From CAZWSX01 sp964636985 (GTDB lineage Bacteria > Planctomycetota > Planctomycetia > Pirellulales > Pirellulaceae), in assembly GCA_964636985.1 (NCBI GenBank), contig CAZWSX010000007.1, positions 62,001 to 126,000 of the forward strand: a DNA stretch of 64,000 nt, given 5' to 3'. The position numbers and the translations under genes are program-made. The notes beneath the pieces are model-generated. The model worked only from the letters and a program-made list of their open reading frames with translations, was not told where the DNA came from and did not search any database. Shown piece after piece: positions 18,424-26,044 of this stretch. Position 1 is the stretch's first letter. Each line of letters starts with the position of its first letter.

Positions 18424-19719
18424 CTACTTCGTGGGATTTTCGTACCAGACCACGTTCTTGCTTTCCTGCCCGGCGACCAGCAAATCCTTGTCGCCATCGC
18501 CATCCAAATCGACGGCTCGCAAGTCGTACGCGGCTTGCTCTTTGCCAACCACTTGCGTCGTAAAGTAGCCACGGCCGTCGTTCAAGAACACCAGCGCGAC
18601 TTTGGTATCTTTTGCGACACTCGCGACGTCCATGTCTCCGTCGTTATCCAGATCCGCGACCTGTAAATCGTGGCAACCTTCGGGCACGGGATTGATGGCG
18701 CTCGCTTTCCAGGAAGCTCCTGCTGCCAGGCGATTGCGAAACCAGAACACGCCAAAGCCATGGCCGCAACTAGCGACCCAGTCGAGTCGGCCGTCGCCAT
18801 CGACATCCGCCGGCAAGATGTTCGTTGCTCCGGGATATTTCTCGCCAACGAAGTGTTTCTTCCAGGCATCTTGGTGCGGATCGCTTGGCGCCTCCCAATA
18901 CGCGAACCACTCTCCCAGCCCGCTGGGATCTTGCTCGCCACCCTTGGCTGCGCAAGCGATGTCGGGCCGACCGTCTCCATTGACATCGCCAAGCCCCAAG
19001 TAGTGCGATAGCCCAGGGGCATCTCCCTTGGCGACGACAGTCCGCGGCCAAAACACTTTTCCCGCGTTCGCTGCCTTCTCGGGATCACGGTTGGCTTCGA
19101 ACGGCGCGACGTTGGCATCGCCATCGCGGCTCTTTGCGTCTTTAGGAACTCGATAGTAGACGACCGAGTTCGCCAGCGGCCCTTTCGGCTGCGCGCTGTT
19201 CGCCATCAAGTCCGGCTTGCCATCGGAGTCGACGTCGCCCACCAAGACGCCGTGAATGCCGTTGACCTGACTATCAATCAACCGCCATCGCCACGGTTCG
19301 GCCTGCGGCCGCTTGGGGCACTCCAGCCAATAAATCACGCCGGGGCTGTACTCGGCACCGATGTAATCGAGGTCCCCATCGCCATCGCAATCGAGTACCT
19401 CGCTGTGGATCGGTGATTGCGAACGCTCGGGCGCGAGCACGGTTTCTTTCCAATCGGGAGCGGCAAACAATCGCGTCTTTCCGCCAGCATTGGCAATGAT
19501 GTCGATCTTTTTGTCGCCCGTGAAATCACCGGCAACAGCCGTCACACACTGATCTCCTTGGTAGACCACATGTTTTTTCCACGGGTTGTCTTCACCGATT
19601 TTCTGCGGACCAAAACCAAACCGGCCAAAGGGATTCTGGGCCGTCGTGATTGCGGGAAAGGCGAATGCACAACCGCAAACCGTCGACAAGGCCACCAGCA
19701 ACGACCATGATCCGCGCAT
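18424..19719 (-). CDS. Exported FG-GAP/VCBS repeat protein
   Basis: 431 residues from MRGSWSLLVALS, with GAGGG upstream. The signal peptide ends near TTAQ. At least six calcium-binding type repeats are visible: DCDGDGDLD, DVDSDGKPD, DVNGDGRPD, DVDGDGRLD, DLDNDGDMD, DLDGDGDKD. Together they should form a beta-propeller of the FG-GAP/integrin-alpha type, exported to periplasm or surface. Such proteins are common in Planctomycetes; ligand unknown. A TfoX-like gene follows on the same strand. Confidence 0.9.
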   Translation of the reverse strand: MRGSWSLLVALSTVCGCAFAFPAITTAQNPFGRFGFGPQKIGEDNPWKKHVVYQGDQCVTAVAGDFTGDKKIDIIANAGGKTRLFAAPDWKETVLAPERSQSPIHSEVLDCDGDGDLDYIGAEYSPGVIYWLECPKRPQAEPWRWRLIDSQVNGIHGVLVGDVDSDGKPDLMANSAQPKGPLANSVVYYRVPKDAKSRDGDANVAPFEANRDPEKAANAGKVFWPRTVVAKGDAPGLSHYLGLGDVNGDGRPDIACAAKGGEQDPSGLGEWFAYWEAPSDPHQDAWKKHFVGEKYPGATNILPADVDGDGRLDWVASCGHGFGVFWFRNRLAAGASWKASAINPVPEGCHDLQVADLDNDGDMDVASVAKDTKVALVFLNDGRGYFTTQVVGKEQAAYDLRAVDLDGDGDKDLLVAGQESKNVVWYENPTK

Positions 19720-19948
19720 AAATCCCTCGCAACTCTTGAGGAAGCAGTGCCACTTACGAAAACAGATCGCCGGCGGGTAGTGTAGTCTGGCGACACCCCA
19801 GAAACGAGGCGAGCGGCAAAGTTGATGGCTGCGGACCTTCGCTGAGGGCTTGATTGCGATGCCCCTTCCGCCAAGAATCGAAGACTCTTCACAATTCGTT
19901 GTGCAAGATCCGCAAATCCCGCCGCCACACTCCTTCCTCGAGTTCCGC

Positions 19949-21064
19949 ATGGACCCTGTTTATTCGATTGCCGACACCAGTCAGATCTTCTCACCAGCAC
20001 TGATCATTTTTCGCGACATCGTGGCCGATAACCTCGACTCGATGATCGCGGTGGCCGGTTCCGCTTCGCGGCTTCGCCCGCACGTGAAGACCCACAAGAT
20101 GCGCGAGATCGTGGCGATGGAGCTCGATCGCGGCATCGTGAAGCACAAGTGCGCCACGCTGGCCGAAGCAGAGATGCTGGCGCAGTGCGGCGCGAACGAT
20201 GTCTTTCTGGCCTACAACCCGGTTGGTCCGAACATTGGCCGCGTCGTGCGGATGCTCGAAGCCTATCCCGATCTCCAATTCTCATGTACAGGCGACGACC
20301 CTCGCCCGGTCAAGCAGCTTTCCGATGCTGTGGCCGCTGTCGGCCGCAAGATCGACGTCTTGCTCGACTTAAACATTGGCATGAATCGCACGGGCATGTT
20401 GCCCGACGAGAAGGCCGTCGCTCTTTATCAATTGCTGGCGAAGTTGCCGGGGGTTCGGCCAGGCGGTTTGCAATTTTACGACGGGCACAATCATCAGGCG
20501 AATCTTGCCGAGCGAACCACCGCCGTTGCCGATGTATGGAAACAAGGATCGTCGATGCGCGATCGACTGGTCAAACTCGGCTTGCCGGTGCCGCGGCTGG
20601 TCGCGGCAGGGACGCCATCGTTCCCGGTTCTGGCGAAAATCGACGACCCAACGTTGGAACTCAGTCCCGGCACAACGGTGTTGCACGATGCCAGTTACAT
20701 GCGGAGCTTTCCCGATCTGCCCTTCAAGCCGGCGGCTTTGTTGCTGACCCGTTGCGTGAGCCGCCCCGCGCCGGGACTGCTGACCTTCGATCTGGGGAAC
20801 AAATCGCTCGCCGCCGATCCGCCGCGCGAAAAGCGCGCGTGGTTTCCCGACATTCCCGACGCCGAAGCGATCATGCACAGTGAAGAACATCTCGTCATCA
20901 AAACAGCGGATGCCGAGAAGTGGTCGCCCGGTGATGAGACGCTCGTGATGCCTGGCCACATTTGCCCCTGCTGCGCCTTGCACAAGCGAGTGACGGTCGT
21001 CTCCGGTGGAAGAGTCGTCGATACGTGGGATGTCGCCAGCCGTGATCGTGTCCTCACGGTGTAA
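19949..21064 (+). CDS. D-threonine aldolase / D-serine dehydratase-like PLP enzyme
   Basis: 371 residues from MDPVYSIAD, chosen by homology because family members begin shortly before SPALIIF; an ATG at 19859 has a better RBS and would add 30 residues. Fold type III PLP enzyme: alanine-racemase-like barrel with the PLP lysine in RPHVKTHKMREI, and a C-terminal beta-domain with metal-binding GHICPCCALH. Family members cleave D-3-hydroxy amino acids to glycine plus aldehyde or deaminate D-serine. RibD lies 150 bp downstream, separated by a dispersed hairpin. Confidence 0.88.
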   Translation: MDPVYSIADTSQIFSPALIIFRDIVADNLDSMIAVAGSASRLRPHVKTHKMREIVAMELDRGIVKHKCATLAEAEMLAQCGANDVFLAYNPVGPNIGRVVRMLEAYPDLQFSCTGDDPRPVKQLSDAVAAVGRKIDVLLDLNIGMNRTGMLPDEKAVALYQLLAKLPGVRPGGLQFYDGHNHQANLAERTTAVADVWKQGSSMRDRLVKLGLPVPRLVAAGTPSFPVLAKIDDPTLELSPGTTVLHDASYMRSFPDLPFKPAALLLTRCVSRPAPGLLTFDLGNKSLAADPPREKRAWFPDIPDAEAIMHSEEHLVIKTADAEKWSPGDETLVMPGHICPCCALHKRVTVVSGGRVVDTWDVASRDRVLTV

Positions 21065-21145
21065 CGTACGTGGTGTGACTCTCCAGAGTCGCACAAGGTG
21101 GACCTTCCATCTTGGTCAAAGGTTTCCAGTAGAAGAGCATCCCAC

Positions 21146-21176
21146 CCACTGGCGTCTTGAGGACGCCAGTGCCACC
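21146..21176 (-). repeat. Dispersed hairpin repeat, copy 2
   Basis: Stem CACTGGCGTC (21147-21156) / GACGCCAGTG (21162-21171), loop TTGAG; on the minus strand the loop reads CTCAA and the unit begins GGGTGG. It differs from the copy at 4625-4655 by one base over 31 nt. Located between the D-threonine aldolase-like gene and ribD. Confidence 0.8.
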
Positions 21177-21214
21177 CTAGTCACGCTCCTTGTCTTTCGG
21201 CCATACGTGCTCCT

Positions 21215-22327
21215 TTGACTGATGTTCCGTTCGAGATAGATGAGCGTCACATGCGCCGAGCGATCGAAATCGCGCGGCGCGGAGAAGGGGCCGTCGAGCC
21301 AAACCCGATGGTGGGCTGCGTGGTCGCCCGTGGCGAAACTGTCGTGTCTGAGGGATGGCACAGGAAATTCGGCGGCCCACACGCGGAAGTCGATGCTCTC
21401 GATCAATGCCAGGGGCAATCGCTTGCCGATTGCACGCTCTACGTCACGCTCGAGCCGTGTTGCCATCAAGGCAAAACACCTCCCTGTACGAAAACGATTC
21501 TGCAAAGTGGAGTCGGCCGAGTCGTCGTCGCGCAGCGAGATCCCTTTCCTAAGGTCGATGGTGGCGGACTGAAAATTCTCGTTGAACGGCGACTCGATGT
21601 TCACGTCGGTTTGTTGGCCGAAGAGGCGGCCGAACTCAATGCGCCCTACCTCAAACTTCAAACCCGAAAACGGCCGTGGGTTATCGCCAAGTGGGCGATG
21701 TCTCTCGACGGCAAGATTGCCACTCGCGCCGGCCACAGCCAGTGGATCAGCAACAAAGCCTCGCGCGGGATTGTTCACGCGCTGCGCGGCCGCGTCGACG
21801 CCATCATGGTGGGCCGCGCTACCGCCGATCGCGACAATCCACGCTTGACGGCTCGCCCCGCTGGACCGCGAGTCGCGACGCGAATCGTCGTCGACTCGCA
21901 AGCAAGGCTCTCGCTCAATTCGCATCTGGTGAAAACCGCCCGCGAGGTTCCTGTCGTTGTGGTTTGTGGCCCCGAGGCCTCGCGCGGCTCTATCGATCGC
22001 CTCGTCGCAGCAGGCATCGAAGTGCTCAACTATTCGGCGACGACTCCCCATGAACGTCTGCTCATGCTGCTGGACGAACTCGGAGCAAGAAACGTCACCA
22101 ACCTATTAGTCGAGGGAGGCGGGCAACTTCTAGGCGAACTCTTCGACGCCCGCGAAATCGACGAAGTGCACACGTTTCTCTGCCCCAAACTCATCGGCGG
22201 CGAAGCGGCTACCACACCGATCGCGGGGCAAGGGCTGGCCGCTGTTCCCCTGTCACCCAACATTCGCTGGCGCGAGCCGCAAGTAGTTGACGGCGACGTT
22301 TATTTAGCGGGACGCGTCGTTCGCTAG
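21215..22327 (+). CDS. ribD: Bifunctional diaminohydroxyphosphoribosylaminopyrimidine deaminase / 5-amino-6-(5-phosphoribosylamino)uracil reductase
   Basis: 370 residues. Second and third steps of riboflavin synthesis. The deaminase domain (about 1-145) has the zinc motifs HAEVDAL and EPCCHQGKTPPC. The reductase domain (about 150-370) has KWAMSLDGKIA, GRATADRDNP and VEGGGQLLGELFD. The TTG start is supported by homology because the family begins with a short segment before DERHMRRAIE; ATG at 21251 would cut into it. It is not next to other rib genes here. Confidence 0.93.
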   Translation: MTDVPFEIDERHMRRAIEIARRGEGAVEPNPMVGCVVARGETVVSEGWHRKFGGPHAEVDALDQCQGQSLADCTLYVTLEPCCHQGKTPPCTKTILQSGVGRVVVAQRDPFPKVDGGGLKILVERRLDVHVGLLAEEAAELNAPYLKLQTRKRPWVIAKWAMSLDGKIATRAGHSQWISNKASRGIVHALRGRVDAIMVGRATADRDNPRLTARPAGPRVATRIVVDSQARLSLNSHLVKTAREVPVVVVCGPEASRGSIDRLVAAGIEVLNYSATTPHERLLMLLDELGARNVTNLLVEGGGQLLGELFDAREIDEVHTFLCPKLIGGEAATTPIAGQGLAAVPLSPNIRWREPQVVDGDVYLAGRVVR

Positions 22328-22330
22328 AAC

Positions 22331-22372
22331 ATTTTTGCCACAGAGGATACAGAGGCCTCCGAGGTGAGAAAA
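22331..22372 (+). repeat. CACAGAGG-type dispersed repeat, copy A
   Basis: TTTTTGCCACAGAGG followed by degenerate AGAGG/GAGG units just after the ribD stop. It shares the 14-nt core TTTTGCCACAGAGG with the copy on the minus strand at 41331-41371. The next reading frame starts inside it. Confidence 0.65.
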
Positions 22373-22600
22373 AGCAGCGCGGACATTCGTGTGCGTGCCA
22401 CGCCGCTTGATAATAGCAAGCCCCTGGACGTTCTCGTGAAGTCGGGCGATGCCACGACGAAAAAGACCATCGATAATTCGACGCCGATTGCCGAGCTGAC
22501 TGTAGAAGGCGGCAGCGAGCCCATCGAGATTCGCTTGAGCGAGTATGGGATTCTGCGGTGGTGTACTGCTATTCCGGTCGACGCAGGTGCTGGAGACTAA
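22364..22600 (+). CDS. Orphan small ORF, possible gene remnant
   Basis: 78 residues from a GTG within the CACAGAGG-type repeat. The residues after about 10 look protein-like (VRATPLDNSKPLDVLV, AELTVEGGSEPIEIRLSE) and end normally. No domain recognised. The 5' end coincides with a dispersed repeat and no RBS is clear, so this may be the C-terminal remainder of a longer gene whose front was lost. It converges on the DUF4062 gene remnant, whose final stop is 13 bp away. Confidence 0.35.
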   Translation: MRKSSADIRVRATPLDNSKPLDVLVKSGDATTKKTIDNSTPIAELTVEGGSEPIEIRLSEYGILRWCTAIPVDAGAGD

Positions 22601-22613
22601 ACGCTTCTACGGC

Positions 22614-22754
22614 TCAATCCGCGACTTGGTACATCCACACGCGTCCTTGATCGCTTCCGGCGAGTAAGTATTTGCCGTCGGGGGAAAAGGCGTGGCAGGT
22701 TAACTTTCCCCGCGGCGAAATGAAGGTTGTGATCTTCTTGCCGTTCAAAACACT
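22614..22754 (-). pseudogene. In-frame C-terminal extension of the DUF4062-WD40 gene behind a TAA
   Basis: Directly after the TAA at 22755-22757 the same frame continues for 46 sense codons to TGA (22614-22616). It encodes SVLNGKKITTFISP, then LTCHAFSPDGKYLLAGSD and GRVWMYQVAD, which is the close of one WD40 blade and a full further half-blade. The distance between the last SPD of the ORF and the SPD here is 41 residues, the normal WD40 period, so the TAA interrupts an otherwise intact propeller. Confidence 0.75.
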
Positions 22755-25055
22755 TTAGACCTCCAACCGGTAGGGAAAACGCATGGCCACGTTCCGGCTA
22801 TCGGGCGACCAAATCGTCGCCACGGCAGGTTCGGTGAGAGGAATCTCGTGCGGGACCGTATCCTTCAAGCGAAGAAGGACGATTTTGTGTTGCGCGAAAG
22901 GGCTTCCCAGCATTTCGCCGATGCGGCTTCGGTGATCGACTCCGTCGTCTCGAATTTGCAGCCATTCACTGTCGGGAGAAAAAGCCAGTTCGTCGGTCCA
23001 TCGCTCGAAGCTCCCGAGTAGTTTGCCGGAGGCGACGTCGATGATCGCGATAAGGGGATTCATCGTTCCCTCAGGGGGATACGGCTCATCCTTATCGGGG
23101 GGCGGAGGTGGAACAAACTTGGGGCCTGCAACGGCGACGCGCTCACCATCGCCAGACAAGGCAACCGCTTCGATCCAATTCAGATCGGCGAGCCAAGCGG
23201 ATCGGACGTAGGTCAGATCTTGAAGGCGTACCGTACCGATTGCCACTTCCACCGTGGGTTTCGCAGAGGGATCGGCGTTTTCTTCCATTCGCTCGGAGAT
23301 GGAGATGTTTTTGAAAGTGATAATCCGCCCAAAGCTGTCGAGAATCGTGCGCCCCCTGTTGCCGAACGTCGCGACGTTGGGGGCTCCTGAGGAAACGACT
23401 TGCGAGGACTGATCTCGATGCCACACGCGGAAGCCGTGCAGTTCCGGCATGTACCATTCGCCAAGCTGGGAGGTCAGCACCCGTTGATGGAAGGCCAATC
23501 CTAAAATCCGGTCGCGATCGAATTGGATCTGCCAGGGCACTTCGTCCAAGGCGGTGGGAACCTCCCTCAGGCCTGGCAGTGTGGCGATTTGAATTCGCAC
23601 CGAGTCTTTCGATTTTGCAGCGTCGCGCTTTCCGTCGCTGGCGATAGCCAGCTCGGCAGTCGTCGGATCGGCGACGATATGCGTGACCCTTATCCCTTGT
23701 GTCGGAAAGCTTCTCACCGCTCCCGTTGGAATCAGCAGCGGATCAAACCAAGCCCACAACCCGAGTGCTCCAGCAATCGCCAACAGAATGGCAGTCGGCC
23801 AGGGCATCGGCTTTTGAACGTTCCGATACCAATGCCGATAGGTGGGCCAATACCGGCATACCTGGCCCGCGACCAACGCTGCTTCCCAAGCGATGATGCC
23901 CGCATACGCGAAATAGGTTGGATCGATTCCATTGACAGGCGGAATCTCCTCGACCGATTGCAGCCACATCTTGGTCGCAACCGGGATGGTCGGAAGCACG
24001 ATCGTGAGTTCGAAAGGCATCAGCCCCAGGTCGATGCACTTCGCAATGAAGGCGTGCCAGTTTTCCTTGCGATCCACCCACAGGTTGCGGAGCTGTTCCC
24101 ATTGCCGGAGGAGCCAAGGCCAGGCCAAGGCAACCAAGAAGCCGATCCCAATGACCACAAAAAGGTGAGCGATATTGAGCTCTTTCATCCAGGCTATAGC
24201 AAACCCCCGCTGCATACCTTGCAGCGATTGGTCTTCTAGCAGCGATGCCCAGGTCACTTCGGAATAGAAGGAGCGCACAGTCCGGATGGCTTGCCACACG
24301 GCGCAGATGCGCAGTGCGGTTATTATGCAAAAGGTCGTAGCATTCTCTTCAGCGAGAGACCGCTTCGCCGGGCGCGAATCTCGGTGAAAGGGGTGCCACC
24401 ACCGACTGATCGAACGCCACGCCTTTCGGCATCGAGCGGTAATGGCGTTGGCCCATTGCGCGGTAGGCCGTTCGTTCGCCAGGTGGCGATCGCACAGATT
24501 GCGAAGCACGACCGTGCTCAGGTCCTTCGGTTCCGAGAATGTGCTGGTGCAATCCCAGCCCAGTTCGAGCAGACGCTTCAGATGTCTTTGTTGCGACGAA
24601 TCTAATCCGCGATCGGTCGTTGCATCGACCGGAAGGTGGCTCTCGGGCGGCAAGTGATTGAGGACGAACAATCCGTTGGGATGGTGGTAAATGGCGAGGT
24701 AGGCTTCCCACTGCGTGTACGAGACTTGGTATTCCTCTCCTTTGAGAAACATTTCTGCCAGGCAGGGGACTTTGGCGGCCAGGTCGGGGTAGGTCTCTTT
24801 CAGTCGGTCGACGGCTTCCCGGGGCGGCGACGTGCCGGCCTCTTGTCCAATCAGATGGATGACGAGATCGCACTGCTTGATGTACGCGTCGATTTTTTCA
24901 AGCAACGTTCCGGAGTGCCCGCCGAAGTCCTCCTGCGCTTTGACCTCGATCGACAAACTGCGGCGGAGATCGCCTGTCAGTACCTTGCGGCAAAGTTGAA
25001 ATTCTTTGGTGACCATCGAGAGAAAGATTCTCACCGATGGTTTGCCGGGAGCCAT
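22755..25055 (-). CDS. DUF4062 - transmembrane - WD40-like propeller protein
   Basis: 766 residues to the in-frame TAA. The N-terminus (VRIFLSMVTKEFQLCR, CDLVIHLIGQEAG) matches DUF4062, a Rossmann-like domain often found at the front of STAND/NLR-type and WD40 proteins. A helical linker leads to about four hydrophobic helices in the middle (LFVVIGIGFLVALAWPWLL; IIAWEAALVAGQVC; AILLAIAGALGLWAW). The C-terminal half is propeller-like with repeated FSPDSEW / WSPDSRN motifs. No NACHT or other P-loop was seen. The propeller lacks its last blade because of the TAA. A role in signalling or defence is inference from the domain only. Divergent from three small lipoprotein genes. Confidence 0.75.
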   Translation of the reverse strand: MAPGKPSVRIFLSMVTKEFQLCRKVLTGDLRRSLSIEVKAQEDFGGHSGTLLEKIDAYIKQCDLVIHLIGQEAGTSPPREAVDRLKETYPDLAAKVPCLAEMFLKGEEYQVSYTQWEAYLAIYHHPNGLFVLNHLPPESHLPVDATTDRGLDSSQQRHLKRLLELGWDCTSTFSEPKDLSTVVLRNLCDRHLANERPTAQWANAITARCRKAWRSISRWWHPFHRDSRPAKRSLAEENATTFCIITALRICAVWQAIRTVRSFYSEVTWASLLEDQSLQGMQRGFAIAWMKELNIAHLFVVIGIGFLVALAWPWLLRQWEQLRNLWVDRKENWHAFIAKCIDLGLMPFELTIVLPTIPVATKMWLQSVEEIPPVNGIDPTYFAYAGIIAWEAALVAGQVCRYWPTYRHWYRNVQKPMPWPTAILLAIAGALGLWAWFDPLLIPTGAVRSFPTQGIRVTHIVADPTTAELAIASDGKRDAAKSKDSVRIQIATLPGLREVPTALDEVPWQIQFDRDRILGLAFHQRVLTSQLGEWYMPELHGFRVWHRDQSSQVVSSGAPNVATFGNRGRTILDSFGRIITFKNISISERMEENADPSAKPTVEVAIGTVRLQDLTYVRSAWLADLNWIEAVALSGDGERVAVAGPKFVPPPPPDKDEPYPPEGTMNPLIAIIDVASGKLLGSFERWTDELAFSPDSEWLQIRDDGVDHRSRIGEMLGSPFAQHKIVLLRLKDTVPHEIPLTEPAVATIWSPDSRNVAMRFPYRLEV

Positions 25056-25264
25056 GTTTACCGTGTCCTCATATTTCGAATCTTTCGATGAGGTGGTTTA
25101 GCGCGAGAAGTCGCCAGAGGTCGGGTGCGCTGAACATTACGATACTTACCCGGACGGTGCTGGTGAAGCAGGACGCAGTGTCTCTTTGTGAAGAGCGGTT
25201 TGCAAAAAACTCCATTGCTTGGCATTTTCCGCTTGATTATTTCACGCAAGCGGAGGGCGAACGC

Positions 25265-25468
25265 ATGGTAAAGGCGACCATTACCCACAAGCCTACGTTT
25301 GGGCGGAACATTCTAGGCGCCCTTGCGCTGGCATTCTTAGCTGTTTTCCTTGTCGTTTCGTGTACCGGTTGCGGCCTCCTTAGCGGCTTCCGTGACGGAA
25401 ATGGTTACAGCAGCAACGATGTGACCATGGAGAGCTGGGGCAACATTCCCTGGAGTTGGGGTCGGTAG
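25265..25468 (+). CDS. Small lipoprotein-like peptide 1
   Basis: 67 residues from MVKATITHK; GGAGGG lies 8 bases before the ATG, so the longer frame was rejected. A single hydrophobic helix (LGALALAFLAVFLVV) ends in SCTGC, a possible lipobox with two candidate cysteines. The short mature part is Gly/Ser/Asn-rich and ends in aromatic residues (ESWGNIPWSWGR). First of three small lipoprotein-like genes in a row, divergent from the DUF4062 gene. Unknown function. Confidence 0.6.
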   Translation: MVKATITHKPTFGRNILGALALAFLAVFLVVSCTGCGLLSGFRDGNGYSSNDVTMESWGNIPWSWGR

Positions 25469-25482
25469 CAAGGAACAGTCGG

Positions 25483-25695
25483 ATGACTCCCCTGCGCTTG
25501 GCAATCATCGTATGTATCTTGGCCGCGACGTGTGCCGGTTGCGCTTCGCCTGGGCCTTATGAAGTTGGAAAGGCCGTCGGTCCAATCGATTGGATGCCGC
25601 ATTGGGATTTTGGCCTGGACGACTTCATCGCCAACCAACTCCAGGCACTTTCTCACTCAACCAACACACAAAATGCGCCTCCATCCAGCAATTGA
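25483..25695 (+). CDS. Small lipoprotein-like peptide 2
   Basis: 70 residues, ATG preceded by AAGGAA and only 14 bp after the previous stop. Signal helix LRLAIIVCILAATCAGC, then ASPGPYE. The block LAATCxGCxxPGPxE is shared with the next gene, indicating duplication. The mature part contains DWMPHWDFGLDDF and a polar tail. Probably co-transcribed with its neighbours. Unknown function. Confidence 0.65.
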   Translation: MTPLRLAIIVCILAATCAGCASPGPYEVGKAVGPIDWMPHWDFGLDDFIANQLQALSHSTNTQNAPPSSN

Positions 25696-25732
25696 TTCTC
25701 ACTCGGGCCCCAAAAGGTAGAGGGAAGTCCCA

Positions 25733-25876
25733 ATGTCGACCGCGCGAACCATCGCCATCGTCGTTGCATTCTTGGCCGCCACTTGCTCTGGCTGCACGCT
25801 GCCGGGACCCTCTGAGGCTCCTACTTTGATGGACGTCATCGGTGGAATTCTGGAAAGCATGAACCCCAATAACTGA
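25733..25876 (+). CDS. Small lipoprotein-like peptide 3 (47 residues)
   Basis: A 47-residue frame from ATG to TGA with AGAGGGAAG upstream. Signal helix TIAIVVAFLAATCSGC, then TLPGPSE and a short amphipathic tail (LMDVIGGILESMN). It shares LAATCxGCxxPGPxE with the preceding gene. Short enough to be skipped by most gene callers. Either of the two Cys could be lipidated. Confidence 0.6.
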   Translation: MSTARTIAIVVAFLAATCSGCTLPGPSEAPTLMDVIGGILESMNPNN

Positions 25877-26044
25877 ATCGCGATTCAGCCTTTCGTCGCA
25901 CTTCCATCCGCTAGCCACGCTAGCCCCGGTTCGCCTTCTCGCCGCTTGCCAGCGGCGGTAGAATCCGCCCGCCACGATTCTGCGCATGGATGGCCAGCGG
26001 ATCGTGCGCGCCTTGTCCGCCCCGCTCGTCAAGGATGACGCCCG

